From the NCBI GenBank assembly GCA_963796565.1, contig CAWCMA010000009.1:62001-126000 (forward strand): a DNA stretch of 64,000 nucleotides. The letters are read 5' to 3'. Below are positions 17,160 through 26,347 of this stretch, piece after piece (the stretch's first letter is position 1; each line of letters opens with the position of its first letter). The DNA is from JAKAVN01 sp963796565 (GTDB lineage Bacteria; Desulfobacterota; Binatia; Binatales; Binataceae). The position numbers and the translations under genes were made by a program. The notes beneath the pieces are model-generated. The model was not told where the DNA came from. It ran no database searches and worked only from the letters and a program-made list of their open reading frames with translations.

Positions 17160-19635
17160 AGCGCTGCTAGTAGTATCGTTTGCGATCGCGGCCGTGGCCA
17201 TGCTCGGTCTGCCGCCCGCCCACGCGCAAGGAAAGATGGGAGCGCAACCGGCGAGTTCGGGCAATGCGAGCACGGGCCCGGCGGCCACGGCGCTCTTGCT
17301 GCAATCCCACCACGGCCCCGTCGACGTAACCGGCCGCCAGTTCGAGTACGACTCCAAGACCGACACCTTCGTGGTCAAGGGCGACGCGGTGGTCAATCAG
17401 GCCGCCACGACGCTGACCGCCGATCAGATCGACCTCTTGCGCCGCAGTCACCAGGCCGCGGCCTTCGGCCACGTGCACCTGGTCGACCCCGAGGGGCAGA
17501 TGTTCGGCTCCGAAGGGCACGTCAATTGGGAGGACGAGACCGTCGAGCTGACCAACGGCAAAATGGTTGCGGCCAACCATACCTACCGCCTCGAAGGCAA
17601 AAAGATTTACAAGCGGATCGGCCAGCACTACCAGGTCACCGACGGGTTTTTCACCACCTGCGGATGCGGTGGCGATAAGCCGGACTGGTCGATCTCGGGC
17701 GCCGACATCGACCTCCACGTGGGCCAACAGGGCGTGGCGCGCCATGCCCACTTCGACGTCCTGGGATATCCGGTGGTTCCGCTGCCGTACGCGCTCTTCC
17801 CGGCCGACAGTTCGCGCCAGAGCGGTTTCTTAAGCCCGCGCGTCGGCTACTCGGGTCTGCGCGGCGCGCAGTATTTGCAACCCTTCTATTGGGCGATCAA
17901 CAAGAGTTCCGACGCTACCTTCGCGCTTGATGTCGAAACCAACATGCGCGTCGGGGGGCTGAGCGAGTATCGGCTGCAAAACGGTATCGACGATTACCTG
18001 CGGGTCGATACGGCGTATATGAATGAAGGGCTGCGTTCCCAGGCTTCGCGCGTCAACGACGTTGTCGACACCCAGATTGCCGACCCGCACATTCCGATCG
18101 ACCGCTACAACATCATCGGAATGATGCGCCAGCATATCGACGACAACCTGGTCGTCTATGGCGACGCGATCTCGGTCAGCGACAGCCTTTACCTTCGCGA
18201 AATGAACATCTGGACGTTGTCCAAAGGCTTCGGCAACAGCTACAACACGATGCGCGACGCGCCATCGCATTTTGGGTTGATCGACAGCTTCGAAAATGGC
18301 TACGCGCAGCTTGGCGGAACGTGGAATCAAGATCTGATCCAGCCGCAGGAATTCGCGCTGCAGACGCTGCCGGAATTCCTGCTGAGCGGCCGGCGTGAGC
18401 TCTTTGGTGGGCTCGCCTACGCCGATTACAACGTGCAAGCCGACGACTTCTGGCGCTCCTCGGGCGTGAGCGGCCTGCGCCTGGACCTCAATCCACAGCT
18501 CACCGTGCCGTGGCGCCTGGGCGAGTACATTTTCGGCTGGGGCGCCGTTGGGGCGCACGAGACGGTATACGACGTCTCCGGACACCAGATCGCAGTTACG
18601 CCAGTGGGCACGGACGGGCTTAAGTGGAACAACGGTCTTTCGCTCGGATCGCTGGCGGAGGGTGGGCTCAGTTCGCGCGAGATGCCCTATGCCAACTTCG
18701 GCGCGAAGAGCATCATCGAAAAGGTTTACCACGTCGATTGGAAATCGATCGACAAGATCAAGCATACCCTCGAGCCGTTCGTCTATTACAACTTCGTGCC
18801 GATCGTCGACCAGAGCGACCTTCCCCTCTTCGACGAGCTCGATCGCATCAATGCGCGCAGCCTCCTGACCTTCGGCGTCACCTCGCGGATTTACGCCCAC
18901 TCCGCTTCGCGTCTCGCGATGCCGCAGGGCGACGTGGCGCAGAGCGACGCCGCGGAGGATGAGGAAGAAGAGACGCTGAACGGTGATGCCCCGCTACCTT
19001 CCGTCGCGGGGATGGCGCATGAGCTCGCCGAGTTCCAGCTTATGCAGGCCTACGACACCGACCACGCGATCGCCAAGGGCGGCTCGCAGTGGTCCGACCT
19101 CGAGGGCTCGGCAATGGTGCTGGCGACTAACTGGGTCTCGGTGGGGTCGCAGCTGGGTTACGATCCCCGCGACACGCGCATCACTTATTCCAGCATCTAT
19201 TTTACGATGCAGCCGCCGTGGAAATTGTACTCGCCGCCGAGTCTTTACATGGGGCGTGCGCTGTCGGGGTCCTTCCTGCAGCTGTCGTACAATTACATCG
19301 CGCCCGGCCCGACTGCTTTGCAGCCCGGGGTCAATTCGACTTTCTATCAGTTCATCACTTTGCGCGCGTATTACGACCTCATCGACCGGGTCGGGCTGTT
19401 CTTCGCTCCCTCCTACGACATCGCCAGCTCCAAGATGCTTTCGACCGAGTACGGCGTGCGCGTTAAGTCGCCCTGCAACTGCTGGGCGGTCGACGTCGGC
19501 GTGAGCAAGTCGATCAACCCCAGCGAGACTGCCGTGCAGTTCATGGTTACGCTGGGCGGAATCGGCTCGGTTGGCCAGAATCCCTTCGGCCGCAGCCCTT
19601 TCCAGCACGCGACGAGCGTGATGCCCGGCCTGTAG
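17092..19635 (+). CDS. lptD: LPS-assembly protein LptD
   Basis: LptD is the outer-membrane barrel that inserts lipopolysaccharide on the cell surface with LptE. The 847-residue protein has a signal peptide (about residues 23-46, ending PPAHAQG) and an OstA-like jellyroll domain (about 73-195; VTGRQFEYDSKTDTFVVKGDAVV, GHVNWEDETVELTNGKM). The barrel follows with SSRQSGFLSPRVGYS. Cysteines in TTCGCGGDKPDW (about 193) and SPCNCWAVDVGV (near the end) are placed like the LptD disulfide cysteines. The GTG at 17092 lies inside folC; a start nearer the signal peptide is possible. Residues about 620-640 form an acidic loop (EDEEEE). Confidence 0.9.
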   Translation: MKYIHTFSSGRVGGGYFLKLPCKALLVVSFAIAAVAMLGLPPAHAQGKMGAQPASSGNASTGPAATALLLQSHHGPVDVTGRQFEYDSKTDTFVVKGDAVVNQAATTLTADQIDLLRRSHQAAAFGHVHLVDPEGQMFGSEGHVNWEDETVELTNGKMVAANHTYRLEGKKIYKRIGQHYQVTDGFFTTCGCGGDKPDWSISGADIDLHVGQQGVARHAHFDVLGYPVVPLPYALFPADSSRQSGFLSPRVGYSGLRGAQYLQPFYWAINKSSDATFALDVETNMRVGGLSEYRLQNGIDDYLRVDTAYMNEGLRSQASRVNDVVDTQIADPHIPIDRYNIIGMMRQHIDDNLVVYGDAISVSDSLYLREMNIWTLSKGFGNSYNTMRDAPSHFGLIDSFENGYAQLGGTWNQDLIQPQEFALQTLPEFLLSGRRELFGGLAYADYNVQADDFWRSSGVSGLRLDLNPQLTVPWRLGEYIFGWGAVGAHETVYDVSGHQIAVTPVGTDGLKWNNGLSLGSLAEGGLSSREMPYANFGAKSIIEKVYHVDWKSIDKIKHTLEPFVYYNFVPIVDQSDLPLFDELDRINARSLLTFGVTSRIYAHSASRLAMPQGDVAQSDAAEDEEEETLNGDAPLPSVAGMAHELAEFQLMQAYDTDHAIAKGGSQWSDLEGSAMVLATNWVSVGSQLGYDPRDTRITYSSIYFTMQPPWKLYSPPSLYMGRALSGSFLQLSYNYIAPGPTALQPGVNSTFYQFITLRAYYDLIDRVGLFFAPSYDIASSKMLSTEYGVRVKSPCNCWAVDVGVSKSINPSETAVQFMVTLGGIGSVGQNPFGRSPFQHATSVMPGL

Positions 19636-19777
19636 CGCTAAGCCCCTCGCGCCAGCGCAGCTCTCGCTCGGGCCCCGGTTGTGCTTCATGTCTCGCGGCG
19701 GCTTCAGGGCGAACGCCGATGCCCTATGATCGACAGCCTGAGATTTTGCCGCGGCGCGCGCTGAACGCCCCGCCGCG

Positions 19778-20449
19778 ATGCGTCGCCGCATGAGCTCGAT
19801 CCTCGCCGCGCTCGTCCACTTCGTCGAGCGTACTGCCGCTATCGCGCGTACGGGGCTTGCGTTCAGTCCCCACGGCTTCGACGCCGAACGCTACGAGGAA
19901 CTGCTGCGCGAGGCGGCCGCGATGCGCGCGGCGCTCGACGGCATCGGTTCCGAGGAAGCCGCCGAACTTTTGCGGCGCTGGCGCGCCGAGGTCCGCGAAA
20001 GTTACGACGGCTACGTCACCACGGCCTCGGGATGCGGCGTGATCGCGTTCAACCAGCGCGGCGAAGTCCTGATGATCCGGCGCCCCAACGACCGCTGGTG
20101 GTATCCGACCGGGTTCTGCGAGGTCGGGATGTCGCCGGCGGAGAACGTGGCCAAGGAGGCCGAAGAGGAGACCGGGCTAATCGTGCGCCCGCTTTGCCTG
20201 ATGGCGGTCATCGACAGCCGCAAGGCCGGCTCCGTCCATCGCCACATCTATTCGCATCTTTTTTACTGCCGGATCGAGGGCGGCGAGCTCAGGCCCAATC
20301 CGCTCGAGGCGTTGGAGGCCGGCTTTTTCCCGCTGGAGCAATTGCCCGAGCCGCTTCACGGAGTGGACCGCAAATGGATCGGCCTTGCGCGCGAGTTTCA
20401 TTTTGAAGGCCGCCGCGAGACCTACTTCGATCCGCTTGATCGATCGTGA
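19778..20449 (+). CDS. Nudix hydrolase
   Basis: The protein has 223 residues: a helical N-terminal domain (about 1-70) and a Nudix domain. The Nudix box near residues 112-134 reads GFCEVGMSPAENVAKEAEEETGLIV, which matches GX5EX7REUXEEXGU except that REU is KEA; the metal-binding EEETG glutamates are kept. The N-terminal helical extension resembles Nudix proteins acting on nucleotide sugars or NADH-type pyrophosphates, but no specificity motif is decisive. In-frame ATG at 19790 is an alternative start. It follows lptD by 142 bases and has no obvious operon partner. Confidence 0.85.
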   Translation: MRRRMSSILAALVHFVERTAAIARTGLAFSPHGFDAERYEELLREAAAMRAALDGIGSEEAAELLRRWRAEVRESYDGYVTTASGCGVIAFNQRGEVLMIRRPNDRWWYPTGFCEVGMSPAENVAKEAEEETGLIVRPLCLMAVIDSRKAGSVHRHIYSHLFYCRIEGGELRPNPLEALEAGFFPLEQLPEPLHGVDRKWIGLAREFHFEGRRETYFDPLDRS

Positions 20450-20500
20450 TTCGAAAGCCCCGAGCTCGCGGCAGGTCAGGTCTGACCAGGTCCGCTCGGG

Positions 20501-21214
20501 TCAGGTCGATTTGAGCGCCTCGATCTCCGGCGTCGGAGTGCCTTTCCAGCGAAACCGATAGGTTGTCGACTTGCGCACGTTCATCACCAGTGCCGGGCGA
20601 AAGCATCCCACGCACGTACCGCCTTTGTGGCGCACGCTCGGGTAAACCACGCCCAGCGAGCGCGCACCGCTGAGCAGCCGATGCGCCAGCTCCTGGGAGG
20701 CCACGTAGCTCGCGGGCGAAAGGCATTCAGCGAAACGCTTGTCACCGCGAAGGTCGTGGAACTCGGCACTGAAGTCGGCGAGGTAGTCGTCGTAGGTGAC
20801 GGTTTCGTCGAACCATCCGATCTCCGCCAGCTCGATCGATTTTCGAAATGCAACCTCGATCTCGGCGGTATTGAGCTCGAAGGCGGCGTACCAAGCTCCG
20901 CGCTCCGGCCCGTTGAAGCGGCTCCCGAGCGGATGCGCGTGGCAGAAGGCGGCGTTGACGGTCCGATAATAGGGCAGGCCGAACACCAGCTCGTCGACCC
21001 CGATGCCGGGCAGGAGGCTGTTCTCCGCCAGCAACCGCTCGTTGGCGGCGTTGTCGAGATCGAAAATGTCATGCAAATGCTTCGCGTCGTCAGCGATGGC
21101 GGCGAGCACGCTGGTGTCGTCGTCGGCATACCGGGACGGGATTAGACGATGCGTGTCGAACTGGCGGACGAGCGTCGTACCAGGCAACTTCGAAACGCGG
21201 TCCGAGCGAGGCAC
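20501..21214 (-). CDS. RES-domain toxin (probable NAD+-degrading)
   Basis: This 237-residue protein contains a RES domain. Family landmarks are the Arg-containing LVRQFDTHRLIPSRY near the start, GSRFNGPERGAWYAAFELNTAEIEVAF (about 98-124), and the Ser-containing VVYPSVRHKGGTCVGCFRP (about 188-207). Characterised RES toxins (for example MbcT) destroy cellular NAD+; the reaction here is inferred from the family. It lies 21 bases downstream of the Xre/MbcA-type gene on the same strand, the standard antitoxin-toxin order. The start is a GTG at 21214. At 237 residues it is longer than minimal RES toxins (about 150-190). Confidence 0.85.
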   Translation of the reverse strand: MPRSDRVSKLPGTTLVRQFDTHRLIPSRYADDDTSVLAAIADDAKHLHDIFDLDNAANERLLAENSLLPGIGVDELVFGLPYYRTVNAAFCHAHPLGSRFNGPERGAWYAAFELNTAEIEVAFRKSIELAEIGWFDETVTYDDYLADFSAEFHDLRGDKRFAECLSPASYVASQELAHRLLSGARSLGVVYPSVRHKGGTCVGCFRPALVMNVRKSTTYRFRWKGTPTPEIEALKST

Positions 21215-21235
21215 TTTCGCGCGACTCTCCCGCGG

Positions 21236-21676
21236 TTACATTCCGCCGCGGCGCGCGTCGAGCAGCCGATGCACGGTCTGAATCGCGGGCACCCCGGCGC
21301 TCATCATGAAGGCGAGCGGGGTGCGCCCCGCGAAGATCCGGTTGGTGTTGGGTAGCTGCATCCACGCGTCGGCAAGCTTCCTGGAATAGATGATGTTCAG
21401 CGCTTTGAAGATACCGATCAGGTGGGAGATCCGCAGCAGCCGATCGGGGTCGAGGACCCGCCCGCCCGGCGCCTTCTTCATTTCGTAGAATGGCCCGTTC
21501 GAGATTCCGCCGAGCAGGACGCGGGCGTCTTCGTCGCGCACCTTCCAGCGCGCCATGATGTTGAAGAACGCCCTGATCGCGGACGGACTCAGCCGCTCGC
21601 GTTCGGCTTTGCTCGAGAGGTCGACCAATGGAGAGGGTTCGTAACGAGTGGCTGGATAGCTGAGTGCGAACGACAT
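21236..21676 (-). CDS. Xre/MbcA/ParS-type antitoxin of a RES toxin
   Basis: This 146-residue protein has an N-terminal helical DNA-binding region (about 27-60, LSPSAIRAFFNIMARWKV then DARVLLGGIS) and a C-terminal DUF2384 domain (about 85-146, LLRISHLIGIFKALN, then WMQLPNTNRIFAGRTPLAFMMSAG). The latter is the toxin-binding part in RES-Xre pairs. The ATG at 21676 follows a GGAGG-type site. Just upstream is a good sigma70-like promoter whose spacer holds a palindrome, suggesting autoregulation by the complex. Confidence 0.87.
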   Translation of the reverse strand: MSFALSYPATRYEPSPLVDLSSKAERERLSPSAIRAFFNIMARWKVRDEDARVLLGGISNGPFYEMKKAPGGRVLDPDRLLRISHLIGIFKALNIIYSRKLADAWMQLPNTNRIFAGRTPLAFMMSAGVPAIQTVHRLLDARRGGM

Positions 21677-21698
21677 GGCGCGCCTCCGTCCATGGAGA

Positions 21699-21727
21699 AT
21701 TATCGCTCCGATTACGGAGACGGTCAA
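21699..21727 (-). promoter_or_regulatory. promoter and operator of the RES/Xre pair
   Basis: On the minus strand TTGACC (21727-21722) and GATAAT (21704-21699) are separated by exactly 17 bases. The spacer contains the dyad CTCCG-TAAT-CGGAG (21706-21719), placed where a bound repressor would block RNA polymerase. A second weaker half-site pair (CTCC...GGAG) lies at about 21684-21697, between the -10 box and the start codon. Confidence 0.7.
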
Positions 21728-21768
21728 GCCGTTATGTGGAGGCGGCAGCGGCGCGGAGGCGCGAGCGT

Positions 21769-22560
21769 TCAGCTCGCGGCGACCTGGCTGCGCTGGGCGA
21801 CGCGCGCCGCGGACCACATCGCGGCCACCGCAAACACGACGCTTACCCCGACCGACAACGCCGCGCCCGGCAGCGCGCCAAGCGTGTGCGGCTCGCCCAG
21901 GTAGAGCGCGCGCCTGAGCGCCGCCATCCCGTAGGTCAGGGGATTGAGCCACATGATCCAGCGCAGCCAGACCGGCGCGCCGGCGGCCGGAAAAAACGCG
22001 CCGGACAAAAACCAGATCGGCACCAGGATCGAATTCATGATCAGATGGAAGCCGCGGGTCGACTCGATGCGCCACGCGATCAGCAGCCCGATGCAATTAA
22101 AGGCGAACGCGATTATCGTCATCACGGCGATCGACGCGACCACCGCCACGGCGCTCAGATGGATGCCGGCGAGCGGCGCCAGCACCAGGAACACGCATCC
22201 CTGGAACAGCGCGAGCGTGGTGCCGCCCAGCGCCTGACCCGCCACCACCGTGTCGCGCGCGATCGGCGCGACCAACACGCCCTGCAAAAACCCCTGGCGG
22301 CGGTCGTCGACGGTCGCGATGGTGGCGAAGATGGCGGTGAACAGCAGCACCAGCATGATCACGCCGGGGTAGAAATACTGCACGTAGTCGACGCCCGCGG
22401 GCATCCCGCTTGGCTTGAACGAGGCCCGAAAGCCCCATCCGATCAGGACCCAGAAAATCAGCGGCTGGACGAACGATCCGACGATCACGCTGCGCTGGCG
22501 GCGAAAGCGCACGATCTCGCGCCACCACAGCGTCCATACCTGCAAGGCGACCCGGCCCAT
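21769..22560 (-). CDS. ABC-2 type transporter permease
   Basis: This 263-residue inner-membrane protein has about six transmembrane helices (for example SVIVGSFVQPLIFWVLIGWGF, YPGVIMLVLLFTAIFATIA, VVASIAVMTIIAFAFNCIGLL) and the ABC-2 signature region near DRRQGFLQGVLVAPI. It is of the DrrB/NodJ kind and pairs with the ATPase gene, whose stop overlaps its start by one base. Exporters of this type move drugs, polysaccharides or lipids; nothing nearby fixes the substrate. The ATG at 22560 (MGRVALQVWTLWWREIVRFRRQ) is the usual family start. Confidence 0.88.
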   Translation of the reverse strand: MGRVALQVWTLWWREIVRFRRQRSVIVGSFVQPLIFWVLIGWGFRASFKPSGMPAGVDYVQYFYPGVIMLVLLFTAIFATIATVDDRRQGFLQGVLVAPIARDTVVAGQALGGTTLALFQGCVFLVLAPLAGIHLSAVAVVASIAVMTIIAFAFNCIGLLIAWRIESTRGFHLIMNSILVPIWFLSGAFFPAAGAPVWLRWIMWLNPLTYGMAALRRALYLGEPHTLGALPGAALSVGVSVVFAVAAMWSAARVAQRSQVAAS

Positions 22561-23561
22561 CAGCGGCCCTCCTCCGCGCGCGAATGGGTGACGAAGCGAT
22601 GGCCCGTCAGGTGGACGAAAACGTCCTCCAGCGTGGGCCGCCCGAAGGTCACCGATTCGATTTCGCCCCCGAATTCGTCGACCAGCCGCGCCACCAATTC
22701 GTGTCCGCGCGGCCGTTCGATTCGGAGCGTGCCGTCGACCAGCGTCGCTTTGACCTGGAACCGCTCGGCGATCTTTTGCGCCAGCGCTGCGGGCGCCGTC
22801 GCCGTTATCACCATCACGTCGCCGCCGACCCGTTGCTTGAGCTCGCCCGGCGGCGCGATCGCCACCAGCCGGCCCTGGTCGAGGATCCCGATGCGGTCGC
22901 AACGCTCGGCCTCTTCCATGTAATGCGTGGTGAGCACGATGGTGACGCCGTCGCTCTCGCGCAGGCGCGCGAGCAGGTTGAAGAACTCGCGCCGCGCCGC
23001 GGGGTCGAGCCCGGTGCTCGGCTCGTCGAGCAGCAGCAGTTCGGGCTCGTGCAACAGCGCCTTGGCCAACTCGACGCGCCGGCGCAATCCGCCCGAGAGC
23101 GTTTCGGCGAGGTCGCCGGCGCGGTCGCTCACGTCCAGTCGGGCCAGCATCGTCTGCGTGCGCTCCTTAAGGCGCGTGCCGCGGATGCCGTAGAGGTTGC
23201 CGTGGATGGCCAGGTTTTCGGCCACGGTCAGCTTGCCGTCGAGGCTGGGGCTCTGGAAGACCACGCCGATTTTGCGCCGTAGTGCCTGCGTCGCGCCGCG
23301 CAAGTCGTACTCCAGGATGCGCGCGTTGCCGGACTGTATCGGCACCAGGGTCGAGAGCAGGCGGAACAGAGTGCTCTTGCCGCCGCCGTTGGGGCCGAGA
23401 AAGCCGAAGATTTCGCCGCGCGCGATCGTAAATTCGACCGCGCTAAGCGCCTGGCGATCGCCGTAGCTGAAGTCGAGGCCGCTGACCTCGATCGCGGGCT
23501 TGGCGGACATCTGCGCGGCGCGCACGGCGCGCGGCGCGCCTGTTGCTGGTGAAGCTTCCAT
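22560..23561 (-). CDS. ABC transporter ATP-binding protein (DrrA/NodI-like)
   Basis: The protein has 333 residues. The nucleotide-binding domain spans about 23-245: Walker A GPNGGGKST, Q-loop VVFQSPS, signature LSGGLRRR, Walker B LLLLDEPSTGLD, and switch His in LTTHYMEEAE. Walker A has GGGKST where GAGKST is usual; the catalytic Lys is intact. A C-terminal domain of about 80 residues follows, as in DrrA-type exporters, ending in FGRPTLEDVFVHLTG. It is the first gene of a two-gene exporter operon with a promoter directly upstream. Confidence 0.92.
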   Translation of the reverse strand: MEASPATGAPRAVRAAQMSAKPAIEVSGLDFSYGDRQALSAVEFTIARGEIFGFLGPNGGGKSTLFRLLSTLVPIQSGNARILEYDLRGATQALRRKIGVVFQSPSLDGKLTVAENLAIHGNLYGIRGTRLKERTQTMLARLDVSDRAGDLAETLSGGLRRRVELAKALLHEPELLLLDEPSTGLDPAARREFFNLLARLRESDGVTIVLTTHYMEEAERCDRIGILDQGRLVAIAPPGELKQRVGGDVMVITATAPAALAQKIAERFQVKATLVDGTLRIERPRGHELVARLVDEFGGEIESVTFGRPTLEDVFVHLTGHRFVTHSRAEEGR

Positions 23562-23595
23562 GTAGAGGGCTCAGCCGATAAAGGCTCAGCAGATG

Positions 23596-23624
23596 ATTAT
23601 TCCGCTATGGGACATCGGTATCAA
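23596..23624 (-). promoter_or_regulatory. sigma70-like promoter of the ABC exporter operon
   Basis: Minus-strand TTGATA (23624-23619) and AATAAT (23601-23596) are 17 bases apart, about 35 bases before the ATPase start codon. A direct repeat of GCTGAGCC, 15 bases apart, follows the -10 box in the short leader and could bind a regulator. Confidence 0.55.
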
Positions 23625-23654
23625 TCCGCCCGGTAGCCTCGCGTTGCGTGCGAG

Positions 23655-24509
23655 ATGCCGTGCGCGCGATTGCGCGGAAGCATCGCCTCGGCTAAAGCCT
23701 TGTCCCTGGTGAGTGAAAGGCGGCGCGCGCGGGTCGATTTTTTTCAACTGTTCGATCGACAACTAGTGGATCGAATCGAGCGCGCAGTGCTGCTCGACAT
23801 CCCGGCCGGCGCGGGCGGCGAGTCGGCGCAGCTCGAGCGGATGGGGTTCGAGGTCGTCTCGGCCGACCTCTTTCCGCCGACGGCTGGAGCGCCGGCGCCA
23901 CGATGGGTCCGCGCCGACTGCAACGCGCCGCTGCCGTTTCGCACCGCCGCCTTCGATGCCGTGCTCTCGCGCGAGGGTATCGAGCATTTCGAAAACCAGG
24001 CCGGCTTCGTGCGCGAGTGCGCCCGCGTGTTGCGTCCCGGCGGCCGCATCGTGCTGACCACGCCCAACCTGATGCACTTGAGCGCGCGACTAAGCGCGCT
24101 GCTTACCGGGCAGCGCACGATGCGCCGGGGGCTGGCCAACGAGGTCGAGACGCTGCGCGCGCGCTCGGCCGGCCGCTTTTACCATGGGCACATCTTCCTT
24201 ATCGACTATTTCCGCCTGCGCTACCTGATGCGCCTGGCGGGGCTCGGCGCGATCGAGGTCTACACCGATCGCTTCAGCCCGTCGTCGATTGCGCTCGCGC
24301 CGATGGTGCCGGTGATGTACGCCGCTTCGCGCGCCGCGGTCGGGGCCTTTGCCCGCAAGGCGCGGCAGCATCGCCGCGCCGTCGCGCCGCCCGCGCTTAC
24401 CGCCGAGATCATGCGCCACGTTTTTTCGCCCGCGCTGCTGTTCGGCAAGCGGATGATCGTGACCGCCGTGCGCGAGTCCGAGCCGGTGCCCGACCCGCTG
24501 CAACGCTAG
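23655..24509 (+). CDS. class I SAM-dependent methyltransferase
   Basis: The protein has 284 residues. The SAM-binding Rossmann core runs from VLLDIPAGAGGESAQLERMG (motif I, about 46-65) through VVSADLFP (motif II), DAVLSREGIEHFENQ (motif IV/post region) and VLRPGGRIVLTTPN (about 128-141). The C-terminal half after HLSARLSALLTG resembles methyltransferases acting on lipids, sugars or small molecules. The substrate cannot be told. The region before about residue 25 is Arg/Ala-rich and may be upstream of the true start. It is divergent from the ABC exporter. Confidence 0.8.
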   Translation: MPCARLRGSIASAKALSLVSERRRARVDFFQLFDRQLVDRIERAVLLDIPAGAGGESAQLERMGFEVVSADLFPPTAGAPAPRWVRADCNAPLPFRTAAFDAVLSREGIEHFENQAGFVRECARVLRPGGRIVLTTPNLMHLSARLSALLTGQRTMRRGLANEVETLRARSAGRFYHGHIFLIDYFRLRYLMRLAGLGAIEVYTDRFSPSSIALAPMVPVMYAASRAAVGAFARKARQHRRAVAPPALTAEIMRHVFSPALLFGKRMIVTAVRESEPVPDPLQR

Positions 24510-24929
24510 GAGAGCTAAACCGGCGATAGCACGGGCGACCGCTCCATATTGAAGCAGTTCCGGTCAAGCGATCGCGAATGCTTGACGGGTGTTGGATCGA
24601 TACGAGCCGGGGCGCATGCTATTTAACCAGTTTGACCTATCTAATCCGCTTGGGCGTGGGGGCAGGCCTGGCGTGTGATGAGGGGCGAATCGATGGCAGG
24701 AATGGCCTTCGGAATCACCGATCACTGCGGTCCGTTCGCGCAGAGCGCGGCCGCCGGCGAGATGAAAGCGAACGCCAGCCTGGCGCGTGCGTGAAGGTTA
24801 GCGAGCGTATGCGGAAAACGGCGGATGACGCGGTGGGGATGGTGAGGCTTGCGATGACACTGGCGAGAGTGCGGATCGAAAGCTTGCGGGTCAAGCGCGC
24901 ACGGGCGACCAGCGCGCGGGTGACAAACG
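24510..24929. other. 420-base gap with only weak small ORFs
   Basis: No convincing gene is seen. Two short plus-strand frames exist: ATG 24678 to TGA 24794 (38 residues), and GTG 24791 to TGA 24937 (48 residues, VKVSERMRKTADDAVGMVRLA onward). The second is amphipathic-looking, basic, and overlaps the MFS start by eight bases, so it could be a coupled leader peptide. TTGAC-type hexamers occur near 24580 and 24637 but lack well-placed -10 partners. Confidence 0.35.
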
Positions 24930-26237
24930 ATGGATGAGGTGCAGGCGTCCGCATCGGCGTCCAGCGCGAGCGCGCCGGAATCCAATGGCGCGGCCGGCAT
25001 CCCGCGGCAGCCGCAATCCTATCTGTGGCTGCTGCTCGGCCTGCTTGTGCCGGCGACGATTTTCGAAGGCTACGACATCACGATTTTCCATCTCTGCACG
25101 CCCGACATCGCCGCGACGTTTCACCTTGGCAACGAGGCGATCGGCGTGATCGCCTCGATCGTGCGGCTGGGCACGGTGATGTCGTTCCTGGTGATCGCCT
25201 GCGCGGATCGCGTCGGGCGCAAACCGGTCATCTCGGTGACGGTGCTGGGCTACGGGATCTTCACCATGCTCACGGGACTCTCGCGCGGGCTCGTCACCTT
25301 CACGCTCTTCCAAAGCTGCTCGCAGGTGTTCCTGGCCAGCGAGTTCGGGATGGCGATCATCATCATCAGCGAGGAATTCCCCGACGAGTTGCGCGGCCGG
25401 GCGATCGCGGGCTTTCACATGGCGGCGTTCGTCGGGGTTGCCGTGGCGGGTTCGCTGTATGGCTATGTGGCCGAATCGGCGTGGGGATGGCGCGGGATGT
25501 ATCTGCTGGGGATCGCGCCGCTGCTGCTGGTGGCGTTTCTCAGGCAGTACGTGCGCGAGACCGCGCGCTTCGTCGCGCATCGCTCCGCGCTGACCGTTCA
25601 CCACGACTGGCGAGAGACGGCGCGCTCGCATATCGCGCTGTTTCGCGGCCCCTACCGCGGCCGCCTGATACTGGTCTCGCTGCTGGCCAACAGCGTGGGC
25701 TTCGTCGGCGGCCCGACGATTACCTACTTCAGCCTCTTCGCCAAGCGCAACCATCACTGGACCTCGAGTGAGGTGGGTTCGGCGGTAATTCTGGCGTACC
25801 TGATGGCGACGGTGGGGACGATCCTGTGCGGCTACCTGCTCGACCTGGTTGGACGCCGGCTGACGACCAGCCTGTTCTACCTGGGCGCCGGAATTTCGAT
25901 GATCCTGCTGTTCCAGTCCGCGGCCCATCACGCGATCCTGCTGGGTTTCATGGGAACCATGTTCGCCTATCAGGGCGCGCGCACGGCGACCGCGGCCTTG
26001 TCGGCGGAGTTGTTTCCCACCGAGATTCGCGCGGCCGGCTACAGCAGCACCATCCAGACCTTCGGCCAGTTGGCGTGGTTCATCAGCCCCGTGCTGGTCG
26101 GCACGCTGTCGCTGGTCGTCGGCGGGCTGGGCAACGCGGCGTCGCTATGCGCGGTAGGACCGCTGGTCGGCGCGGTGCTGATTCTGCTCTACGCGCCGGA
26201 AACGCGCGGCAAGACGCTCGAGGAGATGGCGCTCTAG
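24930..26237 (+). CDS. MFS transporter (sugar-porter/metabolite symporter-like)
   Basis: This 435-residue protein has 12 predicted transmembrane helices. Family marks are EGYDITIFHLCTPDIAATFHLG in helix 1, the loop 2-3 motif ADRVGRKP, the second-half equivalent LDLVGRR, and the C-terminal PETRGKTLEEM typical of the sugar porter and aromatic-acid or metabolite:H+ symporter groups. Two acidic positions in helix 1 (EGYD) recall aromatic acid transporters. The substrate is unknown. It is followed by the alcohol dehydrogenase 110 bases downstream on the same strand. Confidence 0.9.
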   Translation: MDEVQASASASSASAPESNGAAGIPRQPQSYLWLLLGLLVPATIFEGYDITIFHLCTPDIAATFHLGNEAIGVIASIVRLGTVMSFLVIACADRVGRKPVISVTVLGYGIFTMLTGLSRGLVTFTLFQSCSQVFLASEFGMAIIIISEEFPDELRGRAIAGFHMAAFVGVAVAGSLYGYVAESAWGWRGMYLLGIAPLLLVAFLRQYVRETARFVAHRSALTVHHDWRETARSHIALFRGPYRGRLILVSLLANSVGFVGGPTITYFSLFAKRNHHWTSSEVGSAVILAYLMATVGTILCGYLLDLVGRRLTTSLFYLGAGISMILLFQSAAHHAILLGFMGTMFAYQGARTATAALSAELFPTEIRAAGYSSTIQTFGQLAWFISPVLVGTLSLVVGGLGNAASLCAVGPLVGAVLILLYAPETRGKTLEEMAL

Positions 26238-26347
26238 CGGCTCGCGCTGTTGACCCTGCCCGCGCGCGAGGTGTAAACGGCAGTTGGCCGCGCCAATTGC
26301 CCAAGCCCGGACTCGACGAAAGCTCGATCGAAAGGCGGTTGCATAAA

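Noticed and set aside
24678..24937. Two small frames before the MFS gene
   Set aside because: Neither has a ribosome site or recognisable sequence. The overlap of the second with the MFS start is suggestive but not enough to call a gene.
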